DNA of 64,000 nt from Kiritimatiellia bacterium (GTDB lineage Bacteria; Verrucomicrobiota; Kiritimatiellia; CAIQIC01; Lenti-01), in NCBI GenBank assembly GCA_028681135.1, contig JAQUJC010000003.1, forward strand, positions 1 through 64,000. The letters are read 5' to 3'. Made by a program: the position numbers and the translations under genes. Positions 39,910 through 49,238 of the stretch are shown here, piece after piece. Every line of letters starts with the position of its first letter. Within the stretch, counting starts at the first letter, position 1. Below the pieces are notes generated by a model, which saw only the letters and a list, made by a program, of their open reading frames with translations, had not been told where the DNA came from and ran no database searches.

Positions 39910-40602
39910 CTACTTCTTCTCTTTTTCGTCCTGGGCTTTCTCGCCTTCTTCTTCCTTCTTCTCGGTCAATACTTCTGGACTCGCTTCGCCCGCTTCCGCT
40001 TCCGCCTCTGCTTCTTCCTCGGCTGTTTCTTCTTCCAGACGCGGCGCGGCCACCGCCACGATCACCTGGTCCAATTCATCCAGCAGTTTGTGCTTCGCCG
40101 CATCCACCTTCACGTCCTCGACGCGCAGGATGTCGCCCACGTTCAAATTCGTCACGTCCAGTTCCAGCTCATCAATGACATCGCCGGGCAGACACTCCAT
40201 CGCCACGGTCCGCATGACGTGCTCCAGCAACCCGCCGTGTTGGGCCACCCCGATGGGCACCCCCACCAGTTTCACCGGCACCTCGATCGAAATCGTCCGG
40301 CTCATGGAGACCTCGTAGAGGTCCGCGTGGATAATGCGGCCCGTAATCGGGTGGTGCTGCAGCGCCTTGACCATCACCTTGCTGATCTTGTCCATTCCCT
40401 CAACCTCTAGGTCCAGGATCATGTTTTCACTGCGGTGGTCGCGCAGCAACATCACAAAATCATGTTCATTGAGCTGAATATCCAGCCCTGGACGTCCCTC
40501 GCCATACGCCACCGCGGGAACCCATCCCGTACGGCGCAGACGGCCAGAGGCCGCGCTGCCTTTTGCCTCGCGCAACTGGGCTATCAGTTTTGTTTTTTTC
40601 AT
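39910..40602 (-). CDS. rplY: 50S ribosomal protein L25 (Ctc family), acidic C-terminus
   Basis: N-terminal L25 domain and TL5/Ctc C-terminal domain; between prs and pth. Confidence 0.9.
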   Translation of the reverse strand: MKKTKLIAQLREAKGSAASGRLRRTGWVPAVAYGEGRPGLDIQLNEHDFVMLLRDHRSENMILDLEVEGMDKISKVMVKALQHHPITGRIIHADLYEVSMSRTISIEVPVKLVGVPIGVAQHGGLLEHVMRTVAMECLPGDVIDELELDVTNLNVGDILRVEDVKVDAAKHKLLDELDQVIVAVAAPRLEEETAEEEAEAEAEAGEASPEVLTEKKEEEGEKAQDEKEKK

Positions 40603-41573
40603 TGCGTTCTCCCTTGATGAATCTCGAACAGTTTGGAGACCGATTCGTCTCCGTAAATCCGCTTAATGGCATCGCCGAGCAGGTCCGCCACCGACAACAC
40701 CGTGATGGGGAAGTTATTCCAGCTTTGGGGCGGCAGACTATCGGTGGTGATGAGTTCTTCGATCGGCGATTCCTTCAGCCGTTGAATCCCCAATTCGGTG
40801 ATTGGGCAGTGACTCACTGCCGCCCGCACCGATTTGGCCCCATTATCTTTGGCCATCCTCGCCGCAGCGCACAGTGTTCCCGCCGTCGTGGTAATATCAT
40901 CCGCCAGAACACAGTCCTTGCCCTCGACATCGCCCACCAATTCCAATGCCTCCACCTCCGTAGGCGATATGCGATGTTTGCCCGCCAACGCCAGACCGGC
41001 GTTGAGCAACTGCGAATAGGAATGAGCCATTTTGAGGCCGCCGGGGTCCGGCGCCACCACCACGCAGTTATCCGGCGGCATTTTCTCGCGCAGGTAACGC
41101 ACCAGCAGCGGTGCGGCATATAAATGATCCACCGGAATATCGAAAAAGGCTTGAATCTGCGGCGAGTGCAAATCAATCGTCAGGACCCGATCCACCCCCG
41201 CCGCCACCAGCAAATTGGCCACCAACTTGGCCGAAATCGGCACCCGCGAGCGGTCTTTGCGGTCCTGCCGCGCATAGGCAAAAAACGGCATAACCGCCGT
41301 GATCCGTCGGGCCGACGCCCGTCGCGCCGCGTCCGTCATGATCAGCAATTCCATCAGGTATTCGTTCGGCAGCATCCCCGTGGACTGGATGATGAACACA
41401 TCGCGCCCCCGCACCGTTTCCTCATAGGTCACGGATATTTCGCCATCGGGAAAGCGCGTCACGTTGGCTGCACTCAACGGAATACCCACCCGCGAAGCAA
41501 TTTTCTCTGCCAGCGGGCGATTCGCATTTCCCGTAAAAAGTTTGATATGGTTCTGCATGTCGTTCATGTTCAT
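40599..41573 (-). CDS. prs: Ribose-phosphate pyrophosphokinase
   Basis: IKLFTGNANRPLAEKIASRVGIPLS, DVFIIQSTG, PFFAYARQDRKDRSR, VVAPDPGG, LADDITTTAGT; start MNMNDM at 41573. Confidence 0.95.
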   Translation of the reverse strand: MNMNDMQNHIKLFTGNANRPLAEKIASRVGIPLSAANVTRFPDGEISVTYEETVRGRDVFIIQSTGMLPNEYLMELLIMTDAARRASARRITAVMPFFAYARQDRKDRSRVPISAKLVANLLVAAGVDRVLTIDLHSPQIQAFFDIPVDHLYAAPLLVRYLREKMPPDNCVVVAPDPGGLKMAHSYSQLLNAGLALAGKHRISPTEVEALELVGDVEGKDCVLADDITTTAGTLCAAARMAKDNGAKSVRAAVSHCPITELGIQRLKESPIEELITTDSLPPQSWNNFPITVLSVADLLGDAIKRIYGDESVSKLFEIHQGRTQ

Positions 41574-41596
41574 TCCGTCTGTTCCTGGCAGTGCAA

Positions 41597-41670
41597 TGGT
41601 TGCCCGACAAGGATTTGAACCTTGACTCTGGCCTCCAAAGGGCCGTGTGCTACCATTACACCATCGGGCA
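41597..41670 (-). tRNA. tRNA-Gln (anticodon TTG), 3' CCA encoded
   Basis: Reverse complement TGCCCGATGGTGTAATGGTAGCACACGGCCCTTTGGAGGCCAGAGTCAAGGTTCAAATCCTTGTCGGGCAACCA folds as a cloverleaf; U1-A72 acceptor pair typical of tRNA-Gln; loop CTTTGGA. Confidence 0.88.
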
Positions 41671-41902
41671 ATGCGTTCATTAGCCTCCCGCAGCCGCGCA
41701 CCGGCAGCCCTTTCGGCGCCGTGCCCGACCGTGACAAAGAACAAACTGACCCGTCCCTGCGGACAGACCTGTCTAAGAAACTCGCGCACCTTATCCGCCT
41801 CCCCCGCAAAAGTCAATCCCCTGAATCATTTGTCCCTCCGCCCGGGCGCACCTGCCCCCCCCCCTTGCCTCGCCCCCGCTACATGCGGTAGGGTTTACCG
41901 AT

Positions 41903-43033
41903 ATGGACCTGTCGATTATGTTAACCTACCGCTGCAACTCGCGCTGTGCGATGTGCCACAGTTGGCAGCATCCCACTGTGCCGGACGAGGAAATCACCCT
42001 GGATACCCTCGCCCGCTTGCCGGGCGGCTTCGACTCCCTGAATCTCACCGGCGGCGAACCCACCCTGCGCGCCGACCTCGAGGCCATTGTCGACCTGCTG
42101 CATCCTAAAACCCGCCACCTCGAAATCTCCACCAATGGCCTGCAAGCCGATACGCTCGAGCGGATCATTCAACAACATCCCGACGTGAAGATTCGCATCT
42201 CCCTCGACGGCATGGGCCCCCGAAACGACGCCATTCGCGGCGAAAAGGACGGTTTTGAACGCAAGCAAGCCACCCTGACACGCTTGGCGGCCGCCGGCGG
42301 CCGCGACCTCGGCTTTGCCACCACCTTCCAGGACGACAACTGCGATCAGGTGCTCGATATCTACCGGCTGTCTGGCACATTCGGCGGCGACATGGCCACT
42401 TCCGCCCTGCACAACGGCTTCCAGTTCCACAAAATCGACAACGAACCCTATAATCGGGTGCGCATCGCCCGCGCCATCGAGCCACTCGTCGTGGAGCTGC
42501 TCAAATCGCGCCGCCCCCAGAACTGGTTTCGCGCCTATCTCAATCTCGGCCTGATGAAAAAAGTGCTAGGCCAGCCCCGTCTGATTCCCTGCACCGCCGG
42601 GCACGACTTCGCCTTCGTGGACCCCTGGGGGCGCGTCTACGCCTGCAACGTCCGCCCCGACCTCGAAATCGGCGACCTGACCACGCAATCATGGAAGGAC
42701 ATCCTCAAGAGCCCGCGCGCCGTCGAAGCCCGCACCAAGGTCGCCCGCTGCACCCACAACTGCTGGATGGTCGGTTCGCCCAAGACCGCCATTCGCCCCC
42801 CCCACCGGCCTACCGTGCCCCGCCTCCCCCCCCTGGCCTGGGTGTTCGTCAATAAATTGCGCGCCAGCGTCGGCCGCCCCATCCCTTTTGAGCGATATGT
42901 CGATTTCTCCGATGTCGCCCAGAGCCCTATCGTTCCCAAACGCCAAAGCTGGCAGGGCAAACCCTTTCGCCCCACCGTCCAGAAAAAGACCGAAACCCCC
43001 TATGGTGCTTTCAACAACGTAATGAATAAGTGA
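41903..43033 (+). CDS. Radical SAM protein with C-terminal SPASM-like region
   Basis: LTYRCNSRCAMCHSW (CxxxCxxC); FDSLNLTGGEPTL; C-terminal YACNVRPD...CTHNCW cysteines. Confidence 0.88.
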   Translation: MDLSIMLTYRCNSRCAMCHSWQHPTVPDEEITLDTLARLPGGFDSLNLTGGEPTLRADLEAIVDLLHPKTRHLEISTNGLQADTLERIIQQHPDVKIRISLDGMGPRNDAIRGEKDGFERKQATLTRLAAAGGRDLGFATTFQDDNCDQVLDIYRLSGTFGGDMATSALHNGFQFHKIDNEPYNRVRIARAIEPLVVELLKSRRPQNWFRAYLNLGLMKKVLGQPRLIPCTAGHDFAFVDPWGRVYACNVRPDLEIGDLTTQSWKDILKSPRAVEARTKVARCTHNCWMVGSPKTAIRPPHRPTVPRLPPLAWVFVNKLRASVGRPIPFERYVDFSDVAQSPIVPKRQSWQGKPFRPTVQKKTETPYGAFNNVMNK

Positions 43034-44181
43034 GCCCAATGAATATAGCCATCCTTGGAAGTAAATCCCTTCCCGCCTTTGCGGGTGCCGACCGCGTCGC
43101 CGAGAATATCTTGCGGCATCTGCCCACCGACGACGGCAACCAGTACCACATCTATGTCGTCCGCACCCCCGCTCAGCCCCGGGCATTCGATCACGCCCCG
43201 AACCTGCGCGTCATCCCCATCCGGGCCATGACCGGCAAACACAGCCGCGCCACGACCTTTTTCCTGTTCAGTGCTCTGCACTGCGCCCTGTGCCTGCGCC
43301 CCGATCTCGCCCATGCCCACGACTCCGCCTTCGGGCCATTCGCGTGGATTCTGCGCCTCTTGCGACCGCGCATGCCCATTGTCGGCACCTTTCATGGCAA
43401 CCCCTACGAAAGGGCGAAGTGGAGCCGCTTCGCCAAATGGTTCCTGCGCGTCTCGGAAGCGGCCTTTATCCACGCCAGTCATCAACTCACAACCGTCGCC
43501 CGTGCCAAGGTCGCCGACGTGCAGGCCCGGAGCCAGGTGCCCATTGAGTTCATCCCGAATGGGGTCAATCCCAACTCGGATATTCCCTCGACCGGCCTGG
43601 CCCAACAGCACGGCCTCATCCCGGGCCAGTATCTCATGTTCGCCGCCGGCCGCATGGACCCCACCAAGGGCCTGCACCATTTGCTCGATGCCCTGGACAC
43701 CGTGAAACCCGATTTGCCCCTCCTGGTCGTGGGCGGCTTCGAAGGCCATAACCAGGACTATTCCAAACAGCTCCTCGCCCGTTGCAACGCCACCCCCCGC
43801 CTCGTGTTGCTCCCGCGCCTCCTGACCCAGCCCGAACTCTTTGAACTCGTCGCCGGGGCCAAGCTCTTCGTCTTCCCCTCCGAGATCGAAGCCATGAGCA
43901 TGATGCTGCTCGAAGTCATCTCCTGCGGCGTCCCGGTGCTCGCCAGCGATATTGCCGAAAACACCGAGGTCACCGGTCCGGACTACCCCTGGCTGTTTCG
44001 TAATGCCGATGCCGCCCATCTCGCCGAACAACTCGCCCGCTTCCTCCGCGATGGCCCCGGCCCCGAGACCGTCGCCCTGCGCGAGCGGTGCGCCCGTGAT
44101 TTCAATTGGACCGTCATTGCCGAGCGCTACCTCGCTCACTTCAAGCGCCTGGCCCCCTCCCCGAAGGAGACCCCCCTATGA
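43030..44181 (+). CDS. Glycosyltransferase family 4
   Basis: NIAILGSKSLPAFAGADRVAENI; YLMFAAGRMDPTKGLHHLLDAL; VFPSEIEAMSMMLLEVISCGVPVLASD. Confidence 0.9.
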   Translation: MSPMNIAILGSKSLPAFAGADRVAENILRHLPTDDGNQYHIYVVRTPAQPRAFDHAPNLRVIPIRAMTGKHSRATTFFLFSALHCALCLRPDLAHAHDSAFGPFAWILRLLRPRMPIVGTFHGNPYERAKWSRFAKWFLRVSEAAFIHASHQLTTVARAKVADVQARSQVPIEFIPNGVNPNSDIPSTGLAQQHGLIPGQYLMFAAGRMDPTKGLHHLLDALDTVKPDLPLLVVGGFEGHNQDYSKQLLARCNATPRLVLLPRLLTQPELFELVAGAKLFVFPSEIEAMSMMLLEVISCGVPVLASDIAENTEVTGPDYPWLFRNADAAHLAEQLARFLRDGPGPETVALRERCARDFNWTVIAERYLAHFKRLAPSPKETPL

Positions 44182-44585
44182 CGGCATCCCGCACTCGCGT
44201 CGAACGCTGGGAAAACAAACTCCAACAGGTCTTCGATGAAATCGATGCCGAATTGGAGGCCGAAGGCCGCAATCTGAAATACACGCGCCATCCCGCCCGC
44301 CCCCCCGCCGGCGCCACCGGCAACCCCGAAGACGATGGCCTATTCGATCTCGGCGCCGCGTTTTCTGTCGGCATCGGCTCACGCCACGGCCGCGGCTATG
44401 TCGTCCAGGCCCGCATTGCCACGCTCGATCATGTCTCCGCCGCCGCGCAGAAAAAGCTCGAAGACGACGTTGCCCGCCGCCTGCGCAAAAAGCTCCCGGC
44501 CGCCTTCCCCGGCGTCAAACTACACGTCAATCGCGACGGCCACGTCTATAAAATCCACGGCGACCTTTCACTCGGCCAAGTGTAA
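44178..44585 (+). CDS. Hypothetical protein
   Basis: ATG overlaps the stop of the preceding GT4 gene (44178); charged soluble protein MTASRTRVERWENKLQQVFDEIDAEL. Confidence 0.6.
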   Translation: MTASRTRVERWENKLQQVFDEIDAELEAEGRNLKYTRHPARPPAGATGNPEDDGLFDLGAAFSVGIGSRHGRGYVVQARIATLDHVSAAAQKKLEDDVARRLRKKLPAAFPGVKLHVNRDGHVYKIHGDLSLGQV

Positions 44586-44587
44586 CA

Positions 44588-44830
44588 CGGTTGGTGGTTG
44601 ATGGTTCATGGTTCATGGTTGATCGTGATCGCCACTTGAAAATTGAATATCGGATATTGAATATTGTGTGTCATCTCCCCCCCCCCGTAGCACGCGGCTC
44701 CTGTCGCGTGTATTCCCAATGTGGGACAGACCCCGCGCTACTCAAACAGCCACGGCTCACCCGGAGGGTTCGCCCTACCCACCGCCGATTGATAGTTGAT
44801 GGTTGATGGCTCATGGTTGGTGGAAATTGT
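44588..44830. repeat. Repeat-rich intergenic stretch: ggttgatggttcatgg-type short repeats, poly-C tract, and copy of the window-start repeat (44754-44781)
   Basis: ttggtggttgatggttcatggttcatggttgat; ttgatagttgatggttgatggctcatggttgg; ggctcacccggagggttcgccctaccca identical to positions 1-28. Confidence 0.7.
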
Positions 44831-45030
44831 TGATCGTTGGTTGTCGAGCGAATCCGAGAAACCTATCCGCAAAATCCGCAGCTCGACTGTTACGGCTGTT
44901 TGCCCCTTTCCAATCCTGTAAATCCAGTCAAAAAATGGCGGCCTCCTGGACACTGGACCTCCGACCTCGGCTCCCCCCTCCCCCTTTCCTGCCTTCCTGA
45001 GTTCAGATTCACCTCCGGCTGCTCCGGATA

Positions 45031-46011
45031 TTAATGCCCGCCCGCCCCCGTCTTCATCAGCCCCAACGCCACCAACTGCTGAATGCCTTCGTACTGCTGT
45101 GCGCCGGGATGCCACAACGAAAAATCGCCCTCTTTGCGAAAACGCTCGGCATAGGCCTTGTACTCCGCGGAGGCATTCCAGTAGACCCCCCGCGCCGCCT
45201 CCCGAAAGGCCTTCTCCTTGAAATCCTGCAAGTACTTGAAATGCAAAATGGCCCCTTGGGCCTTCGAAATCTTTGCCCCTTCAATCGTGTGCAATCCCCG
45301 CCGCAAAAAAAGCTCAGGCGCATACTTGAAAAACGGATATTTGGAGCACCCGAATTCCTCGTTGAATACCCGTCCGCGTGTCCCGCCCATATAGATGGAA
45401 TCCGGGGCCTCGCCATCGAAGACCGGGTGGTATTTTTTTTGAACATATCCGTCCGCATCGAACCAGGAGGCCGCCGAGCGCAGGTCGTCACCTGGGCTGT
45501 AGGCGATCTGGCCGATGGGCTCGCGGGCAAACATCTCAATGAATAGGCTGTGTAGCGCTGCGGCACCCTCCGCTTCCAGTTCGGCCGCCAAATCGGGCAG
45601 CTTCAGCCGGTCCATCTGCGGATACACGAACAGCTCGTCGGCGTCGAGCACCAGACACCAGCGCCCGACCGCAAAACGGCGCAGCAGAGGCTCCTGCCAA
45701 TACAAGGGCCCTTTGTAGCGCTCCTTCGACGTCCAAACATGGATGCGTGGATCGGCGGCCGCGAGGTCCCGCGTGCCGTCCGTCGAATCATTGTCCACCA
45801 GCAGCACCCGCGATACCCCGAGATCAAAATGGTACTGCAGCATGAAGGGCAATCGCAGCGCTTCATTGCGACACACCACAATCATCCACACCTCGTCCGA
45901 GTTCCACGCCGGCAGCGGTCGCGTATCCACTCGCCGCATCCCCGCCCAGGCCGTTTTCCGCCGCACCCAGCGGTGGGCCCGGATTTTGAGCTGCTCCAGC
46001 CGCCGGGCCAT
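45031..46011 (-). CDS. Glycosyltransferase family 2-like (Glyco_tranf_2_4 type)
   Basis: MIVVCRNEALRLPFMLQYHFDLGVSRVLLVDNDSTDGTRDLA; LVLDADELF. Confidence 0.82.
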   Translation of the reverse strand: MARRLEQLKIRAHRWVRRKTAWAGMRRVDTRPLPAWNSDEVWMIVVCRNEALRLPFMLQYHFDLGVSRVLLVDNDSTDGTRDLAAADPRIHVWTSKERYKGPLYWQEPLLRRFAVGRWCLVLDADELFVYPQMDRLKLPDLAAELEAEGAAALHSLFIEMFAREPIGQIAYSPGDDLRSAASWFDADGYVQKKYHPVFDGEAPDSIYMGGTRGRVFNEEFGCSKYPFFKYAPELFLRRGLHTIEGAKISKAQGAILHFKYLQDFKEKAFREAARGVYWNASAEYKAYAERFRKEGDFSLWHPGAQQYEGIQQLVALGLMKTGAGGH

Positions 46012-46013
46012 CA

Positions 46014-46307
46014 CTATTTTCCCCGCCGGTTCTTCCACGAGCGTCGGAACAGGGCCAATCCCAGACTCAGGGTTTTAGGATCAACCTTGGACAAATAGGC
46101 TTCGGGATGAACCAAATCCAGAGGCCCCGCAGCATCTGACACCCCTTGCGCCTGCAAGACCGCCAACCAAGCCCCCACCCCGCACCCAACGTCCAACGCA
46201 GAGCGGACCGGCGGAATCCGCGGCAACACCAAGTCTAATATCCGGACGGACGCCTGCGCCGTCCATTCATAGCGCTGAGAATAGAAATATGGTTTGTAGT
46301 GGCTCAT
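46014..46307 (-). pseudogene. Truncated class I SAM methyltransferase
   Basis: SALDVGCGVGAWLAVLQAQGV is motif I of a SAM methyltransferase, but the ORF ends at 97 aa without the rest of the Rossmann fold. Confidence 0.55.
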
Positions 46308-47335
46308 GCAGTTGATTCCCCAGGTTGTGCGGGCACAGGTCGCTCCACCGCTTCATTGGATGCCATGCGGCAAATGAAGGTGGCTTGGTCACCAGCACCC
46401 ATCTGGTTCAGCCATTTTGCCCAGCGCGCGTAGTCGCGCATCTGCCGACGGGTAAAATGGACGTATTGCTGGCTCTGGGCAAACGATTCTTTGGAATGGA
46501 AAAAACGGTCGTGCCGATAGTCTTCGCTCGCCCAGAACTGAAAACTGCTGGAGTCCTGTAGCATCGTTTCCACTCGCAGCCCGCATTGTCTTGCTAACCT
46601 GCTGAAACTATCTTGGGTAAACAGATTCAGGTGCCGTGGCGCATCCCATTGAACCCAGTTCGCTCCATACCGGTACCTGGCGAAGGAATCCGACAACGGA
46701 ATGCGAACGATCACGCACCCTCCGGGCTCCAGAAGCGCTGCCGCTTTGGTCAGTAGCTCGCGCGGATTCGGTATGTGTTCGAACGAATGGTCGAACAACA
46801 CCGCATGATAACTGCCTGTCTCATCCAACAGATCCCGCCGCAGGACGACCCCCTCGTCTTCCGCCAAGTTTTCAGCAGGAAAATAGCGATCAATCCCCTG
46901 GCTGTCCACGCCTGCGCACCGCAAAATACTCACCAGCATGCCCGCGCCGCAGCCAACATCGAGAAAGCGATTGCCACGACGCAACCCTGTTTTTTTTAGC
47001 CAATAGAAATAATATGGTTTTTTCAGTAAATTCAATAGCCGCCCCAGCAAAGCCGATTGTCCCAAGGCTGGAGCGGTCCGCGAACGGTACAGCCAGCGGC
47101 GCAGGGGTGGGATATGACGTACATGGAACGGCGAATAATTCCGAGCGTAGTATTTTCCCATATTAGCGGGAGGTGTCTCCAGGCGCAAATGGCCGCAAAC
47201 CGCACACTGAACGTAATCAAATGCTTCCAGCGTTCCGTCCATTTTTTCGCGAGCCTGCCATCGGCAATTCCCCGTGACATTCCCACAGATGCTGCAACCC
47301 GCAATCGTCATTGTTGTACCTCTGGACGCGTACAA
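46304..47335 (-). CDS. Class I SAM methyltransferase with N-terminal zinc-binding cysteines
   Basis: CSICGNV...CAVCGHL; RFLDVGCGAGMLVSIL; HSFEHIPNPRELLTKAAALLEPGG. Confidence 0.85.
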   Translation of the reverse strand: MYASRGTTMTIAGCSICGNVTGNCRWQAREKMDGTLEAFDYVQCAVCGHLRLETPPANMGKYYARNYSPFHVRHIPPLRRWLYRSRTAPALGQSALLGRLLNLLKKPYYFYWLKKTGLRRGNRFLDVGCGAGMLVSILRCAGVDSQGIDRYFPAENLAEDEGVVLRRDLLDETGSYHAVLFDHSFEHIPNPRELLTKAAALLEPGGCVIVRIPLSDSFARYRYGANWVQWDAPRHLNLFTQDSFSRLARQCGLRVETMLQDSSSFQFWASEDYRHDRFFHSKESFAQSQQYVHFTRRQMRDYARWAKWLNQMGAGDQATFICRMASNEAVERPVPAQPGESTA

Positions 47336-48258
47336 GCCCAGGCTAAAGATGCTTTTTTAAAGAAACGTCGGCCAATTGTAGACCAGGCAGCCCGGCGCCG
47401 GACCCGGCGGACTTCGGCCAACGGCATATCCCGAAACAAAATCTGTTCTTGAAGTAAATCTTCCTGCTGGAGCAGCGATCCATTCCACCGGCGAAGGGGA
47501 AAGGTATAGAATTGATAGCGCGCATCATCGCTCGGCAGAAGATCAATGTCCGGCCGCTGCTTGGGATTCAAAAACCCATAGACCGGAACATGAATCTGGC
47601 AGGCTTCGGACAACCAGGCAGCAAGCCACGTAAAACTGCTGAGGCTCAACACAATATTCTTCGCCTGACGGATAATTTGGAAATCAGCGACAGCCCCTTG
47701 CGAGGGAATCAGCCGGGCGTTCGGCAGGGCCTTGAGCAAACCATCCATATAAGGCCCGGATTCGAGTTGCCCTTGAAAAACCGGTTTTAATCCCGTTCGT
47801 TGCACGACAGATCGATAAAATACAACAGGCAATAGTCCGTAGTCCGGATGGATACCTCGATTCATGATGTCTTCCGCCCGGATATTGATCAATAACTCGT
47901 CATCGCCCAGAACAGCCTGCGCCGGGCCGGATGAAATAAACAGCTCCCGACTCTCCTGGTTGGAAGGAAAATGTTCAAGTCGGAATCCGTACCCCGTCAA
48001 ATTGACTTGTTCCAATTTTCCAGTCTTCATCAGGCCGCTGACTTGCCGCAAATCGAACAGATGACCGGTCAATTTAGGTAATTCTTGATCTTGGGAATCT
48101 CGCACCGGCGCGACGAGCCTCCATTCGGGCATATGGTAGCCAGACACAGCTAAATCTTTCCCCACTAGCTGTTGAAGCCGCATGGCCACTAGATATTGTG
48201 CCATCTGATTGCCCAACCGCCCACACGGGGTTATGACGATTTCTCTCATGGCGGCCAA
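47308..48258 (-). CDS. GT11-like (fucosyltransferase-like) glycosyltransferase
   Basis: PCGRLGNQMAQYLVAMRLQ resembles the GT11 GGRLGNQ motif; LSLSSFTWLAAWLSEA resembles SNSSFSWWAAWL. Confidence 0.6.
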   Translation of the reverse strand: MAAMREIVITPCGRLGNQMAQYLVAMRLQQLVGKDLAVSGYHMPEWRLVAPVRDSQDQELPKLTGHLFDLRQVSGLMKTGKLEQVNLTGYGFRLEHFPSNQESRELFISSGPAQAVLGDDELLINIRAEDIMNRGIHPDYGLLPVVFYRSVVQRTGLKPVFQGQLESGPYMDGLLKALPNARLIPSQGAVADFQIIRQAKNIVLSLSSFTWLAAWLSEACQIHVPVYGFLNPKQRPDIDLLPSDDARYQFYTFPLRRWNGSLLQQEDLLQEQILFRDMPLAEVRRVRRRAAWSTIGRRFFKKASLAWACTRPEVQQ

Positions 48259-49237
48259 TATACGAAGATACCCGGCAGAACGCCAATTCTTTCACGGCGC
48301 ACTTGCGTGGATCTCGGACACCCTCCGAGCCGACGGCAATGGGTGCTCGCCGTGTGATTGCGAATGCCCCGTCTATTTCGCAAATACGCTTGCCCCTCAC
48401 CCACCCCTTTGGCACGATGCGGTCTGCGTGAATTCCTTTGGGCATTTCATTCTGACTCGTTTCAATGTGCCGTTGCAGTTCGATCTGCCAGCGGGACAGC
48501 AACGCGCGCCTATGGGGCTCGATGCGGGCTGGCTGTCGCGCCGGTTCGAGCTGTTCGAACGCGTCTGCCTCGCCTCCGTCGCGCTCCAGACGGAACCGGA
48601 CTTTCGGTGGCTCATTTTTCTCGATGAGGCCACCCCGGCCCCCTTTCGCGACCGCATGGAAGCCCTGGCCACTGCCCATGATTTTCTCACGCCGGTCTAC
48701 TGTGATCGGTTCGACGATGAGACCGTTCTGCCAGTAATTCGCCGGCACGGCCCCACGGATCGGGTCCGCATCACCACGCGGCTGGACAACGACGATGCCA
48801 TTCACCCGCGGCTGATCGAACAAGTGCAGCAGCTTGCTCGCCAACATCAACAACAGCAGGATATGGACCGGGGGTTTTTTATCAGTTTTCCGATCGGCTG
48901 CTGCGAACGACAGGGAGACTTTTATCTCCAGCGTTATCGCTATAATCCTTTCACCAGCTTTGTGTCCTCCCCCACGGCTGAACGCACGGTGCTGGGTAGC
49001 GATCACCGCTATATTAGCGATGTCGCCCCCGTCGTATTGCATTGGTGCCGCCCCCTGTGGTGCCAAATCATCCACGGTGAAAATGTCGCCAACCGCCTGC
49101 GAGGCATCTATTGGCCCGGGGGCGCCCGCAGTGCTTTCGGCCCCTATGCCCAAGCCCGCCCCCCCCGTTCCTGCGTCTCTCAATGCGCCGAATGGCTCCG
49201 TAGCACCCACCAGTATCTTTTCCACCGAGGAACGTGA
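48209..49237 (+). CDS. Putative rhamnosyltransferase-like glycosyltransferase
   Basis: FGHFILTRFNVPLQFD...FRWLIFLDEATPAPFRDR...VRITTRLDNDDAIHPRLIEQVQQ. The 5' part overlaps the divergent gene, so the true start is probably downstream. Confidence 0.65.
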   Translation: MPNRPHGVMTISLMAANIRRYPAERQFFHGALAWISDTLRADGNGCSPCDCECPVYFANTLAPHPPLWHDAVCVNSFGHFILTRFNVPLQFDLPAGQQRAPMGLDAGWLSRRFELFERVCLASVALQTEPDFRWLIFLDEATPAPFRDRMEALATAHDFLTPVYCDRFDDETVLPVIRRHGPTDRVRITTRLDNDDAIHPRLIEQVQQLARQHQQQQDMDRGFFISFPIGCCERQGDFYLQRYRYNPFTSFVSSPTAERTVLGSDHRYISDVAPVVLHWCRPLWCQIIHGENVANRLRGIYWPGGARSAFGPYAQARPPRSCVSQCAEWLRSTHQYLFHRGT

Positions 49238-49238
49238 T

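Noticed and set aside
41574-41816. N-terminal extension of the prs ORF
   Set aside because: Reads through the tRNA-Gln gene; Prs homology starts at MNMNDMQNHIKLF
43000-44139. 379-aa minus-strand ORF
   Set aside because: Antisense shadow of the GT4 gene 43030-44181
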